From positions 1 through 24,936 of the forward strand of contig JAEYXX010000101.1 in NCBI GenBank assembly GCA_023431055.1: a stretch of DNA of 24,936 bases, read 5' to 3'. The stretch is from Pseudomonadota bacterium (lineage in GTDB: Bacteria > Pseudomonadota > Gammaproteobacteria > Pseudomonadales > Pseudomonadaceae). How positions within the stretch are numbered: position 1 is the first letter of the stretch; the number at the start of each line of letters is the position of its first letter. Positions 12,233 through 21,099 of the stretch are shown piece by piece. A program made the position numbers and the translations under genes. A model generated the notes under the pieces. That model made no database searches. It saw only the letters and a list, made by a program, of their open reading frames with translations, and was not told the origin of the DNA.

Positions 12233-13336
12233 TCACAAATCCGCCAGTGGGTGTTCGCCGTCCCAGGCCGGGTCGAAGTGGGCGTCGATCACGGCTGACG
12301 GAATCGCGGTCACGTCCGGCCAGTACCAGTGCGGCGTTTGATCCTTGTCGATCAGACGGGCGCGCACGCCTTCGGGAAATTCCGGGTGACGGCAGCAGTT
12401 CAGACTCATGGCGTATTCCATGCGGAACACCTCGGCCAGCGACAGGTGGCGGGCACGGCGGATCTGCTGCCAGACCAGGTGCGCGGTCAGCGGGCAGCCG
12501 TGGGCCAGGGTCTTGGCGGCGCGGGCGAGCAGGGCATCGTCATCCTGCTGCAGGGCACTGATGGCCTGTACCGCCGCCGGCAGGTCGGCGACATCGAGCA
12601 GCTCGTCGATGCGCTCGCGGCGCGGCAGCCACTGGGCCGCCGGCAGTTCGCCGCGTGCCTCGTTCTCCAGTGCGCGCAGCAGGCTATGCAGTTGCGCGGA
12701 CGGCTGATCGCGCCAGTTCAGTTGCACCAGGCCATCGATCAGGGCGCCTTGCTGGTCGTCGCGCAGGAAACGGTCGGCCAGGTTCAGGTCCAGCGCGTCG
12801 CGGGCATTGATGCTGGCGGCGGTGAGGCCGAGGAACAGGCCCAGGCGTCCGGGCAGGCGAGCGAGGAACCAGCTGCCGCCGACATCCGGGTACAGGCCGA
12901 TATTGATTTCCGGCATGCCCAGGCGGCTGCTCGGGGTGACGATGCGGATGCCGGCACCCTGCATCAGGCCCATGCCACCGCCCAGCACATGGCCGTGGGC
13001 CCAGCAGATGAGGGGCTTGGGGTAGCTGTGAATGCGATGGTCGAGGCGATATTCGTCGGCGAAGAAACGTCGGGCCAGGGTGGGTATTTCGCCTGGCTGT
13101 TCGTGACACTGCTTGACCAGTTGCACCACGTCGCCGCCGGCGCAGAAGGCCTTGGCGCCGTTGCCGCGTAGTACCACGCAGGCGATCTCGGGGTCGGCTG
13201 CCCATGCTTTCAGGCGGGCATCGAGCGCCTCGATCATCGGCAGGGAGAGGGCGTTGAGGCTCTTCTCGGCGTCCAGGCTGGCGATGCCGATGCGGTAGCC
13301 GTGCAGGCTGGGGCGTTCTTCGAATTGCAGGTTCAT
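12233..13336 (-). CDS. 3-hydroxyisobutyryl-CoA hydrolase (HIBCH type)
   Basis: This 367-aa crotonase-superfamily enzyme releases free 3-hydroxyisobutyrate and CoA in valine catabolism. It carries the HIBCH-specific stretches FCAGGDVVQLV (about 64-74), GHVLGGGMGLMQG (about 114-126) and MPEINIGLYPDVGGSWFLARLPG (140s-160s, with the catalytic Glu and Asp), plus the long C-terminal extension ending in the FPEGVRA and HWYWPDV motifs. Length is normal for HIBCH and longer than a plain enoyl-CoA hydratase. AAGG lies seven bases before the ATG at 13336. A heptamer tandem repeat lies in its 5' leader. Confidence 0.92.
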   Translation of the reverse strand: MNLQFEERPSLHGYRIGIASLDAEKSLNALSLPMIEALDARLKAWAADPEIACVVLRGNGAKAFCAGGDVVQLVKQCHEQPGEIPTLARRFFADEYRLDHRIHSYPKPLICWAHGHVLGGGMGLMQGAGIRIVTPSSRLGMPEINIGLYPDVGGSWFLARLPGRLGLFLGLTAASINARDALDLNLADRFLRDDQQGALIDGLVQLNWRDQPSAQLHSLLRALENEARGELPAAQWLPRRERIDELLDVADLPAAVQAISALQQDDDALLARAAKTLAHGCPLTAHLVWQQIRRARHLSLAEVFRMEYAMSLNCCRHPEFPEGVRARLIDKDQTPHWYWPDVTAIPSAVIDAHFDPAWDGEHPLADL

Positions 13337-13351
13337 AGGATAACCTTTGGG

Positions 13352-13386
13352 GCTACAGGCTACAGGCTACAGGCTACAGGCTACAG
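13352..13386. repeat. Five tandem copies of GCTACAG
   Basis: Five perfect head-to-tail copies of a heptamer run from 13352 to 13386, followed by a related but decayed stretch (GCCTGCAGCTTGCAGCCTATAGCC, in part). The array ends 15 bases upstream of the hydrolase start and lies between it and the enoyl-CoA hydratase stop. Confidence 0.9.
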
Positions 13387-13440
13387 GCGATGCGCCGCTC
13401 TTGCCTAAGGCCTGCAGCTTGCAGCCTATAGCCGCGCTTC

Positions 13441-14259
13441 TCATTTGTTGCGCCACTGTGGGTCGCGTTTTTCCAGGAAGGCGTTGACGCCTTCGCGGGT
13501 GTCGTCGGCATCGAACAGGTCGACGAAGCGCTCGCGTTCTTCCGGTAGCCAGGTGTTCGGGCCGCGCTCGCGCGCGCCCTGGATCAGCGGCTTGATGGTG
13601 CGCACCGCCACCGGGCTCTGCCGCGCCACCTTGGCGGCCAGGAGCAGGGCGGTGCCGCGCGCTTCGCCGGTATCCACCACCTGTTCGACGAGACCGATGC
13701 GCAGGGCGGTTTCGGCATCGATACGTTCGCCGCAGAGGATCATGCGCTTGGCCCAGCCTTCACCCACCAGCCAGGGCAAGGCCTGGGTGCCGCCGGCGCA
13801 GGGCAACAGGCCCACGGCGGCTTCCGGCAGGGCCATCTGCGCCTGGCGTTCGGCGATGCGGATGTCGCAGGCCAGGGCGCATTCCAGGCCGCCGCCCATG
13901 GCGTAGCCGTTGATCGCGGCGATGGAGACGCCGCGAAAATCACGCAGGGTCTCGAAGGCCTCGCCAAAGCGCCGCGCCATCTCGCGGGCACGCGCCTTGT
14001 CGCCGTCAGCGAACATGTTCAGGTCAGCGCCGGCGGAAAAGAACTTGGGCCCCTGGCCGGTCACCACCAGGGCATACACCTCGTCGTCACGGTTGAGGTG
14101 TTCGATCACCTGCTTGAGACCGATCAGCGAGTCGCGGTCCCAGGTGTTGGCCGGCGGGTGGTTGATGGTGATCAGCGCGGTATGGCCGTGCTTTTCCACG
14201 GTGAGCTTGTGGGTCAGGTCGAAGATGCCGGATTTGTAGGTTTCGATGGCTGTACTCAT
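13441..14259 (-). CDS. Enoyl-CoA hydratase (probable methacrylyl-CoA hydratase)
   Basis: This 272-aa crotonase-fold protein has the first oxyanion-hole segment FFSAGADLNMF near 73, GYAMGGGLECALACDIRIA near 113-131 with one catalytic Glu, and LPEAAVGLLPCAGGTQ near 140 with the second. In the valine pathway it would hydrate methacrylyl-CoA to 3-hydroxyisobutyryl-CoA, the substrate of the next gene product. That substrate is assigned from context. AGGA six bases before the ATG supports 14259. Confidence 0.9.
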   Translation of the reverse strand: MSTAIETYKSGIFDLTHKLTVEKHGHTALITINHPPANTWDRDSLIGLKQVIEHLNRDDEVYALVVTGQGPKFFSAGADLNMFADGDKARAREMARRFGEAFETLRDFRGVSIAAINGYAMGGGLECALACDIRIAERQAQMALPEAAVGLLPCAGGTQALPWLVGEGWAKRMILCGERIDAETALRIGLVEQVVDTGEARGTALLLAAKVARQSPVAVRTIKPLIQGARERGPNTWLPEERERFVDLFDADDTREGVNAFLEKRDPQWRNK

Positions 14260-14284
14260 GGTCGTCCTCGATACGGATCATGGC

Positions 14285-14326
14285 TGTAGGAGCGAGCTCT
14301 GCTCACGAACATTGCTCGCTTCTACA
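14285..14326. repeat. Short inverted repeat (TGTAGGAGCGAGC)
   Basis: TGTAGGAGCGAGC (14285-14297) pairs with GCTCGCTTCTACA (14314-14326) with one mismatch around a 16-base loop. It is a Pseudomonas REP-type palindrome between the dehydrogenase and hydratase genes. Confidence 0.65.
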
Positions 14327-14337
14327 TAGCGTGGTTA

Positions 14338-15501
14338 CTACAGCAGGCGATCGAGCATGCCGCCCTGCAGGAGCAGGCGGCGGGCGATGATCACCCGCAT
14401 GATCTCGTTGGTGCCTTCAAGTATCTGGTGTACACGTGCGTCGCGTACCCAGCGTTCCAGTGGATAGTCATTCAGATAGCCGTAACCGCCGTGCAGTTGC
14501 AGCGCTTCGTTGCACACCGCGAAGCAGTGGTCGGTGGCGAAGCGCTTGGCCATGGCGCAATATAGGCTCGCTTCGCCATGCCCGTGATCGAGCTTGTGTG
14601 CGGCCAGGCGCACCATCTGCCGGCTGGCGGTGAGGTCGGTGAGCATGTCGGCCAGCTTGAACTGCAAAGCCTGAAACTGGCTGAGCGGCTTGCCGAACTG
14701 CTTGCGTTCCTCGACATAGCGCAGGCTCTGCTGCAGCGCCGCCTGAGCCGCACCGAGCGAGCAACTGGCGATATTCAGACGACCGCCGTCGAGCCCTTTC
14801 ATGGCATAGACGAAGCCTTTGCCTTCCGGGCCGATACGGTGGCTGGCGGGAATACGCACGCCCTCGAAGGTGATGGTGCGGGTCGGCTGCGCCTTCCAGC
14901 CCATCTTGTCCTCGTTGCGCCCGTAGCGCACGCCGGGTGCGTCGGCCGGCACCAGGAAGCAGGAGATGCCTTTGGCGCCATCCTCACCTGTGCGTGCCAT
15001 GACGATCAGCACCTGGGTGCTGCCGGCGCCGGAGATAAAGCATTTGCTGCCGTCGATCACGTACTCGTTGCCCTCGCGGCGGGCGCGGGTGCGCAGGTTG
15101 GCGGCGTCGGAGCCAGCGTCCGGTTCGGTCAGGCAGTAGGAGGCCAGCGTCTGGCCGCTGATCAGCCCCGGCAACCAGGTGTCCTTGAGCGCCTGGTCGG
15201 CGAAGCTGGCGAGCATCCAGGTGGCCATGTTGTGGATGGTCAGGTAGGCGGTAGTGGCCACGCAGCCGGCCGCCAGTTGCTCGAAGATCAGTGAACTGGA
15301 GAGCCGCGACAGGCCCAGGCCGCCATCTTCTTCGGCGATATACAGGGCCAGGTAGCCCTGCTCGGCGGCGCGGCGAATCACCTCGACGGGGAAGTGGTGG
15401 TCGCGATCCCAGTCGGCGGCGTGGGGCGCCAGCTCCCGCGCGGCGAAGGCACGTGCACTGTCGGTAAGCAGGCGTTGTTCGTCACTGAGTTCGAAGTCCA
15501 T
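14338..15501 (-). CDS. Acyl-CoA dehydrogenase (probable isobutyryl-CoA dehydrogenase)
   Basis: This 387-aa flavoenzyme has the usual three-part fold: N-terminal helices (LSDEQRLLTDSARAFAAREL), FAD/substrate motifs YCLTEPDAGSDA near 132-143 and KCFISGAG near 169, and C-terminal QLHGGYGYL plus QILEGTNEIMRVIIAR, whose Glu is the catalytic base. In this cluster it would oxidise isobutyryl-CoA to methacrylyl-CoA; short-chain specificity is assigned by context. It starts six bases after the stop of the binding-protein gene, so the two are cotranscribed. Confidence 0.92.
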   Translation of the reverse strand: MDFELSDEQRLLTDSARAFAARELAPHAADWDRDHHFPVEVIRRAAEQGYLALYIAEEDGGLGLSRLSSSLIFEQLAAGCVATTAYLTIHNMATWMLASFADQALKDTWLPGLISGQTLASYCLTEPDAGSDAANLRTRARREGNEYVIDGSKCFISGAGSTQVLIVMARTGEDGAKGISCFLVPADAPGVRYGRNEDKMGWKAQPTRTITFEGVRIPASHRIGPEGKGFVYAMKGLDGGRLNIASCSLGAAQAALQQSLRYVEERKQFGKPLSQFQALQFKLADMLTDLTASRQMVRLAAHKLDHGHGEASLYCAMAKRFATDHCFAVCNEALQLHGGYGYLNDYPLERWVRDARVHQILEGTNEIMRVIIARRLLLQGGMLDRLL

Positions 15502-15507
15502 GGCATC

Positions 15508-16755
15508 TCATTGCAAGGTCAGGGGTTGGCCGGCTGCGCGGCGCTCGGCCTGCCAGTCGGCGAGGCTGGGCAGGGCGCTGCTGGCGTCGAGGCGGTCGAC
15601 GATCTCGAAGTAGTCCTGCTTGAGCGGGTCCTTGAGTACCTCGTCGCGGGTTTTTACCTTCACGGCATAGACCGTCTGCAGATTCTGGTGATCGAAGGCA
15701 CGCCATTGCTGTTCATCCTTGAGCAAGGTGTAGCGATGACCTTCCAGCGCCTTGATCAAGGCTTCGCTGTCGAGTCTCCTGGCTCGGGTGGCGGCATCGG
15801 CCCATTGCTGCACGATGCTGTAGGCCGAGGCCGCAGAGCTGGAGGGATACATCTCGTAGCGAGTCCTGAAGGCTTCGACGAAGGCTTCACCACGGGCAGA
15901 TTTCTCCAGCGCCGGTACGCGCCAGGTCCAGGGCTCGGTACCGATCACACCCTGCATCAAACCGGGGCCGGCTTGTTCGACCATGCTTTGGGTCAGGTTC
16001 GGGGCGACGATCTGCATGCGGCTGGTCAGGCCCAGGTCATGGGCAATGCGCATGGCACGCACCAGGTCTTCACCAAACAGTACCAGGGCCAGAATGTCGG
16101 CATTGCTCGCCGCGGCCTGGGTCAGGGCATCGGTATAGTCGGCCAGGCGCGCGCCGGGGAAGGGCGTGCGAACCCCGGCATGCTGGCCCGCGTTGTCACT
16201 GGCCGTGGCCTGGCGCAGTGATGCTTCGGTGGTGTGGCCCCAAGTGTAGTCGGCAGTGACGTAGAAGTAGCGTTTGTTCGGCAAGGTCTTGTTCAGGTAC
16301 TGGCCGAGCACCTGAGCGCTCATCCAGGCGTTGTTGCACTCGCGGAACATGTAGCGATGGCCGTCCTTGCCGGTGGTGTCGTTGGAGTAGGTGAGGGTGC
16401 CGAAATACAGCAGGCCGTGCTCCTTGGCACGCTTGCCGGCAGCGATGGCCACCGCGCTGGAAGAACCACCAAAGAGCATGGCCGCACCCTCGGCCGCCAG
16501 CTTGTCGACGTTCTTCACGGCCTTGGCCGGACGCGAGGCGGTATCCTTGCTGGACAGGCGCAAGGGCCGCCCGAGGACACCGCCTGCGGCGTTGATTTCA
16601 TCGATGGCCAGCAGGGCTCCACGCATCTGCGCCAGTCCCTCCTCTTTATATGGGCCGGTGCGCGGGTAGTTGAGACCGAGGGTGATCGGCTCGGCAGCCT
16701 GCGCACAGGCGGTGATTCCGGCCCACAGGGCCAGGATGGCGGACAGGTGGCGCAT
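15508..16755 (-). CDS. Liv-type periplasmic substrate-binding protein embedded in the valine operon
   Basis: This 415-aa protein has a signal peptide (hydrophobic 5-19, likely cut near QAAEP) and a Peripla_BP_6-type fold: LNYPRTGPYKEEGLAQMRGA near 29-48, DEINAAGGVLGRPL near 53-66, FGGSSSAVA near 95-103, and YFYVTADYTWGHT near 163-175. It belongs to the branched-chain amino acid/amide (HAAT) binding family, but is longer than typical LivK. AAGGAGA upstream supports the start. No permease or ATPase adjoins it. It may deliver a valine-pathway substrate to an Liv-type transporter such as that at 22119-24936, or act as a sensor component (inference). Confidence 0.85.
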   Translation of the reverse strand: MRHLSAILALWAGITACAQAAEPITLGLNYPRTGPYKEEGLAQMRGALLAIDEINAAGGVLGRPLRLSSKDTASRPAKAVKNVDKLAAEGAAMLFGGSSSAVAIAAGKRAKEHGLLYFGTLTYSNDTTGKDGHRYMFRECNNAWMSAQVLGQYLNKTLPNKRYFYVTADYTWGHTTEASLRQATASDNAGQHAGVRTPFPGARLADYTDALTQAAASNADILALVLFGEDLVRAMRIAHDLGLTSRMQIVAPNLTQSMVEQAGPGLMQGVIGTEPWTWRVPALEKSARGEAFVEAFRTRYEMYPSSSAASAYSIVQQWADAATRARRLDSEALIKALEGHRYTLLKDEQQWRAFDHQNLQTVYAVKVKTRDEVLKDPLKQDYFEIVDRLDASSALPSLADWQAERRAAGQPLTLQ

Positions 16756-16830
16756 TGCAGTTCTCCTTGTTTTTGTTCTGCAGAGTCTTTTTACGCCGCT
16801 TGTCCAGTTCTCGTGATCGTCTTTTCGTCT

Positions 16831-16851
16831 AATAAGAACGCCGTTCTCATT
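16831..16851 (-). other. Hairpin across the mmsA stop codon
   Basis: On the minus strand AATGAGAAC-GGC-GTTCTTATT forms a nine-base stem (one G-T pair) spanning the TGA of mmsA. It lacks a long U-run, so it would be a partial attenuator or an mRNA end-stabiliser between mmsA and the downstream genes. Confidence 0.4.
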
Positions 16852-18343
16852 TCAGTTGAATGGTCATGTTCGGGCCGGCCTCAAGCGGCGTGTCGTCGAA
16901 CCAGCGGCTGGTCACGGTTTTGGTTTCGGTGTAGAAGCGCACCGCCTGCTTGCCGTAGGCGTGCAGATCACCGTAGAACGAGCCCTTCCAGCCAGTGAAG
17001 GAGAAGAACGGCAGTGGTACCGGGATCGGTACGTTGATGCCCACCTGGCCGACTCCAATCGCATGCTGGAAATGCCGCGCAGCGCCGCCGGAGCGGGTGA
17101 ACAGGCTGGTACCGTTGCCGTAGGGGCTGGCGTTGACCAGCGCGATGGCCTCTTCGAGGGTGTCGACATGCATGCACACCAGCACCGGGCCGAAGATTTC
17201 CTCGCGGTACAGGCTCATCTCCGTCGTCACGCCACGGAACAGTGTCGGCCCGACCCAGTTGCCATGCGGATACCCCTCCACCGTGCACTGCGATCCGTCG
17301 AGCAGGCATTCGGCGCCTTCAGCCTTGCCCTGTTCGATCAGATGCAGCACGCGCTGGCGTGCCTGCGGGCTGATCAGCGGGCCATAGGCGGCGCCGCTGT
17401 CCTGCCAATGGCCGGGACGCAGTGCGGCCATCTGCTCGGCCAGCTCGTCGATCCACTGTTTCGATTCGCCGACGAACACTGCCACGCTGATGGCCATGCA
17501 GCGTTGCCCTGCGGCGCCGCAACTGGCGCCGAGCAGGTTGCTGAGCACCTGATCCTTCGGTGCATCCGGCATGATCACCATATGGTTCTTGGCCCCGGCG
17601 AAAGCCTGCACGCGCTTCAGGTGCTGGGTGCCGGTGCGGTAGACATGTTGGCCCACGTTGACCGAGCCGACGAAGGAGATCGCGCGCACGGCCGGATGTA
17701 CCAGCAGTGCATCGACCTGTTCGCGGCCACCATGCAGGACTTGCAGCACGCCAGCGGGCGCGCCGGCTTCGATGAACAGCTCGGCCAGGCGATTGGGCGT
17801 CAGCGGATCCTGTTCGGACGGCTTGAGGATGAAGGTATTACCGCAGGCGATGGCCAGCGGGAACATCCACAGCGGAATCATCGCCGGGAAGTTGAACGGG
17901 GTGATGCCGACGCACACACCCAGCGGCTGGATCCAGCTGGCGGTGTCGATCTCGCGGGCGACGTTCTCCACCGTCTCGCCCATCATCAGGCTGGCGATGT
18001 TGGCCGCATGCTCGGCCACCTCGATGCCACGCCAGACGTCACCCTTGGCATCGGCGAAGGTCTTGCCGGTTTCCGCTGCGAGAATCTCGGCCAGCTCGTC
18101 GTGGTGTTCCTTGAGCAGGTGTTGATAGCGCAGCATCAGTCTGGCGCGCTCCGATACCGGCACCTCGCGCCAGGTCAGGAAGGCCTGCTGCGCGCCGGCT
18201 ACTGCGGCCTCGATCTCATCGGCAGTAGCTTTGGGGGCGAGGGCGATCACGTCCTGAGTAGCCGGATCGGTGACTTCGATCAGGTCGGAGGCCTGGCTTT
18301 GCTGCCACTGGCCGTTGATCAGTTGCGGGAGCGTGCGGGGCAT
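16847..18343 (-). CDS. mmsA: Methylmalonate-semialdehyde dehydrogenase (CoA-acylating)
   Basis: This 498-aa aldehyde dehydrogenase converts methylmalonate semialdehyde plus CoA and NAD to propionyl-CoA, the last committed step of valine catabolism. Motifs are [17 protein letters not shown] near 145-161, [10 protein letters not shown] near 170-179, FVGS near 227, and GAAGQRCMA with the catalytic Cys near 280. A longer frame extends to 18439, but [13 protein letters not shown] at 18343 is the family start and has AGGAGG five bases upstream. It is divergent from mmsR with a likely operator between them. Confidence 0.96.
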   Translation of the reverse strand: MPRTLPQLINGQWQQSQASDLIEVTDPATQDVIALAPKATADEIEAAVAGAQQAFLTWREVPVSERARLMLRYQHLLKEHHDELAEILAAETGKTFADAKGDVWRGIEVAEHAANIASLMMGETVENVAREIDTASWIQPLGVCVGITPFNFPAMIPLWMFPLAIACGNTFILKPSEQDPLTPNRLAELFIEAGAPAGVLQVLHGGREQVDALLVHPAVRAISFVGSVNVGQHVYRTGTQHLKRVQAFAGAKNHMVIMPDAPKDQVLSNLLGASCGAAGQRCMAISVAVFVGESKQWIDELAEQMAALRPGHWQDSGAAYGPLISPQARQRVLHLIEQGKAEGAECLLDGSQCTVEGYPHGNWVGPTLFRGVTTEMSLYREEIFGPVLVCMHVDTLEEAIALVNASPYGNGTSLFTRSGGAARHFQHAIGVGQVGINVPIPVPLPFFSFTGWKGSFYGDLHAYGKQAVRFYTETKTVTSRWFDDTPLEAGPNMTIQLK

Positions 18344-18399
18344 GGGCGCCTCCTGTTGTTTTTGTATGGCGTCTTTATAGCCACTCCATGTGGGCTTGT

Positions 18400-18435
18400 G
18401 GATTGACGATCTTGGCCTTGGGATGGACGATCTTG
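18400..18435. promoter_or_regulatory. Probable MmsR operator (two direct repeats)
   Basis: GGATTGACGATCTTG (18400-18414) and GGATGGACGATCTTG (18421-18435) are direct repeats with one mismatch, 21 bases apart, which is two helical turns. This is the classic AraC-family layout. On the minus strand a TATAAA-like -10 (18374-18379) lies about 20 bases further, so the proximal repeat would overlap the -35 region of mmsA. Binding by MmsR is inferred. Confidence 0.7.
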
Positions 18436-18468
18436 TCATTCAGTTCATCATGATCGGGAGTGGCGGGC

Positions 18469-19350
18469 ATGGGCGCACGAGTCGAAACCTCCAACTGGCC
18501 GCTGCCGCTTGGCGGGCAACGCTTTATCACTCCGCCGCGTCTACGTCGCTTGCTGGCGCACCATGCGCTGAGCTCAGGCTGCTTTCCGCTGGCCGTGGGC
18601 TTCTATCCTGATGCCGCCGGCCATCAGATGCGGCGTTTGCAGCCGGAGGATCATCTGCTGATCTACTGCCGTTCCGGCAAGGGCTGGCTGGAAACGGTGG
18701 ATGGACGATTCGAGGTCACCGCCGGCGATCTGCTGATGTTGCCCAAGGCATTGCCGCACAGCTACGGAGCCGATGGGCAAAGCCCCTGGACGATCTACTG
18801 GGTGCACTTCGACGGTGCTCTCAGCGAGGACTTCCTGCGCCTGCCGGACACGCAGACGCTGCGATGTATCGGCCTGCAACCACGCCTTATTGGCGACTTC
18901 GAGGCGCTGCTGGGGCTGCAGCGACAGGGGCTCAACGCGTTGCCCTTCATTCACGCCGCGCACCGTTTGCAGGCCATGCTCAGCTCACTGGCGGTGCTGC
19001 CGGCACGGATCAATCTGAAGTCCGGGCGGGTGCTGGATATCGAGGCGGTGCAGGCGGTGATGCGCGACCATCTGCACGGCAGCCTCAATCTCGACGAACT
19101 GGCCGGGCAGTTCAGGATTTCACGCTTTCACTTCGCCAAGACCTACCGTGCACTGACCGGCCATGCGCCGATTCAGGACTTCATTCAGTTGAAGATGGCC
19201 CTGGCCTGTCGCCTGCTCGATCGTGGTGATCTCGAGGTACGCCAGGTCGCCGAGCAACTGGGTTATGAAGACCCCTATTACTTCTCGCGACTGTTTCGCA
19301 AGGTGGTGGGCATGGCGCCCAGTCATTACCGGGCACTGCATCAGGGGTAG
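18469..19350 (+). CDS. mmsR: AraC-family regulator MmsR
   Basis: This 293-aa transcription regulator has an N-terminal cupin-like sensor (about 1-150, with MRRLQPEDHLLIYCRSGKG and VTAGDLLMLPKALPHSY) and a C-terminal double helix-turn-helix (from about 195: LNLDELAGQFRISRFHFAKT, then VRQVAEQLGYEDPYYFSRLF). Family knowledge: MmsR activates mmsAB in response to a valine catabolite. The frame could start at a GTG (18460), but the ATG at 18469 has GGGAG eight bases upstream and is preferred. It is divergently transcribed from mmsA across a 125-base gap holding the direct repeats. Confidence 0.9.
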   Translation: MGARVETSNWPLPLGGQRFITPPRLRRLLAHHALSSGCFPLAVGFYPDAAGHQMRRLQPEDHLLIYCRSGKGWLETVDGRFEVTAGDLLMLPKALPHSYGADGQSPWTIYWVHFDGALSEDFLRLPDTQTLRCIGLQPRLIGDFEALLGLQRQGLNALPFIHAAHRLQAMLSSLAVLPARINLKSGRVLDIEAVQAVMRDHLHGSLNLDELAGQFRISRFHFAKTYRALTGHAPIQDFIQLKMALACRLLDRGDLEVRQVAEQLGYEDPYYFSRLFRKVVGMAPSHYRALHQG

Positions 19351-19440
19351 GTGAGGGCCCGACATATCTTGCTCGGGACAGGTTGCGCCCTGAGTACCGC
19401 CTGGGTATTCAAGGCAACGTGATCTATCGGCCAGAGGCGC

Positions 19441-20256
19441 TCAGGCCAGCATGCGCAGCCACAGCTGTTGCTCGGCCAGTAGCTCTTCGCGCAGGCTGGC
19501 CAGTGGTTGTTCAAACCCCAGCCGGCGCTGCGCGGGCAGGGGCTCGGACAGGTTCGCCGGTTGTATCTGCAACGCGCTGGCCAGCAGCACCAGGTCGGTC
19601 AGGTCGGCTTCGCCGTCGTGATCGTGCAGCCATTTGTTACGTTGCCTGGCGCACTCGATCAGCGTGGTCGGTACCTGCCAGCGTGTCAGCACCAGTGCAC
19701 CGATGTCGCCGGAGAGGTAATCGCAGAGCCCATCCAGGTGCTCGGCATCACGCGGGAAGTCCTGCCAGTGCTCCAGCTCCGCGAGCAATGGCAGGCTACC
19801 GATATCCTGCAGCAGGCCAGCGAGCATGGCCTCATCGAGTGGCTGGTTACAGCGCTGCGCCAGGGCGGCACAGAACGCGGCACGTTCGCGAGCCTTGCGC
19901 CAGCGCTGGCGGAAGGCTTGCTGCAAGGCTATTTCCTTGCTGGAGAAGAGATTACGCGCGGTAAACCCCAGTACCAGGGTGCCGAGTTGGCGAGTGCCGA
20001 TTCGGGCGAGCAGGTCGCGCATCGACACGCAGGGCCGCGCCCCACGAATCAACGGGCTTTCGGCGAACTGCATGAGATAGGCGGCCAGCGGGGGATCACT
20101 GTTGATCACCCGCGCCAGTTGTTCCAGCGAGGTGCGTGGGTCGTCCAGCAGTTGGCGAATGCGCATGGCCGCTTCCGGCATTTGCGGCACTTTTGCCTGA
20201 CCTTTGAGAAAACGGGTGAGCAGGGCGAAGCGGATGGCTTCGGGGGACAGCGACAT
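19441..20256 (-). CDS. HDOD domain protein
   Basis: This 271-aa soluble protein is made almost wholly of one HDOD domain, starting near residue 20 (KVPQMPEAAMRIRQLLDDPRTSLEQLARVINSDP in part) and including DIGSLPLLAEL near 150 and YLSGDIGALVLTRWQVP near 178. HDOD proteins are catalytically uncertain relatives of HD phosphohydrolases, used as signalling adaptors in Pseudomonas. There is no attached GGDEF, EAL or receiver domain. The gene stands alone between mmsR (convergent) and ung (divergent); the start has no strong Shine-Dalgarno. Confidence 0.88.
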   Translation of the reverse strand: MSLSPEAIRFALLTRFLKGQAKVPQMPEAAMRIRQLLDDPRTSLEQLARVINSDPPLAAYLMQFAESPLIRGARPCVSMRDLLARIGTRQLGTLVLGFTARNLFSSKEIALQQAFRQRWRKARERAAFCAALAQRCNQPLDEAMLAGLLQDIGSLPLLAELEHWQDFPRDAEHLDGLCDYLSGDIGALVLTRWQVPTTLIECARQRNKWLHDHDGEADLTDLVLLASALQIQPANLSEPLPAQRRLGFEQPLASLREELLAEQQLWLRMLA

Positions 20257-20402
20257 GATGGCGGGGGCTTCCGTGGAACCGCAGCGGCGTATTGAGATGC
20301 TAGCAGAGCCTTGGCCTAAAGCCGATGCACAGCTGTTGCCTTGACTTGCCTGGCCCCCTTCACTAGCGTGCCTGCACTCGTTTGCACCGGCAGGAAAAGC
20401 GC

Positions 20403-21092
20403 ATGACCGAAGATCGCATCAAACTCGAAGCCAGCTGGAAGGAGGCATTGCGCGAGGAGTTCGACAAGCCCTACATGAAGGAGCTGCGCGAGTTCCTGCG
20501 GGCCGAGAAGGCGGCTGGCAAGGAGATCTATCCGCCGGGCCCACTGATCTTCAATGCGCTCAATTCCACGCCGCTCGATCAGGTCAAGGTAGTGATCATC
20601 GGTCAGGACCCCTACCACGGCCCCGGTCAGGCACACGGCCTGTGCTTCTCGGTGCAGCCGGGCGTGCAGACGCCGCCGTCGTTGGTGAACATTTACAAGG
20701 AGCTCAAGCGCGATCTCAATATCGACATTCCCGCGCACGGTTACCTGCAGAGCTGGGCCGATCAAGGCGTGCTGCTGCTCAATACCTCTCTGACCGTGGA
20801 ACGCGCCAACGCCGGCTCGCACGCGAGCAAGGGCTGGCAGTTCTTTACCGACCGCGTGATTGAGGTGGTCAGCGAGCATCAGCCCAAGCTGGTATTCCTG
20901 CTCTGGGGCAGCCATGCACAGAGCAAACAACGTTTGATCGACCCGACCAAGCATCTGGTGCTGCGCTCACCGCACCCGTCGCCGCTGTCGGCCCACCGTG
21001 GCTTCATCGGTAATGGTCATTTCAGTCGCTGCAACCAGTTCCTCAGCCAGAACGGCATGAGCCCCATCGACTGGCAATTGCCACCCCTCTGA
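20403..21092 (+). CDS. ung: Uracil-DNA glycosylase, family 1
   Basis: This 229-aa enzyme removes uracil from DNA to start base-excision repair. The water-activating motif [18 protein letters not shown] (67-84, Asp69 catalytic) and the minor-groove motif [11 protein letters not shown] near 194-204 are both intact. The frame extends to 20382, but [12 protein letters not shown] at 20403 is chosen because the protein then has normal family length and AGGA lies upstream. It is convergent with the DUF6279 gene with only seven bases between stops. Confidence 0.96.
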   Translation: MTEDRIKLEASWKEALREEFDKPYMKELREFLRAEKAAGKEIYPPGPLIFNALNSTPLDQVKVVIIGQDPYHGPGQAHGLCFSVQPGVQTPPSLVNIYKELKRDLNIDIPAHGYLQSWADQGVLLLNTSLTVERANAGSHASKGWQFFTDRVIEVVSEHQPKLVFLLWGSHAQSKQRLIDPTKHLVLRSPHPSPLSAHRGFIGNGHFSRCNQFLSQNGMSPIDWQLPPL

Positions 21093-21099
21093 CAGGGCT

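Noticed and set aside
13352..13440. Possible CRISPR-like array
   Set aside because: The heptamers are contiguous with no spacers; this is a simple tandem repeat.
16856..18406. 516-codon open frame on the plus strand opposite mmsA
   Set aside because: mmsA has all family motifs on the other strand; the antisense frame has no ribosome site or domain and is a typical GC-rich shadow.
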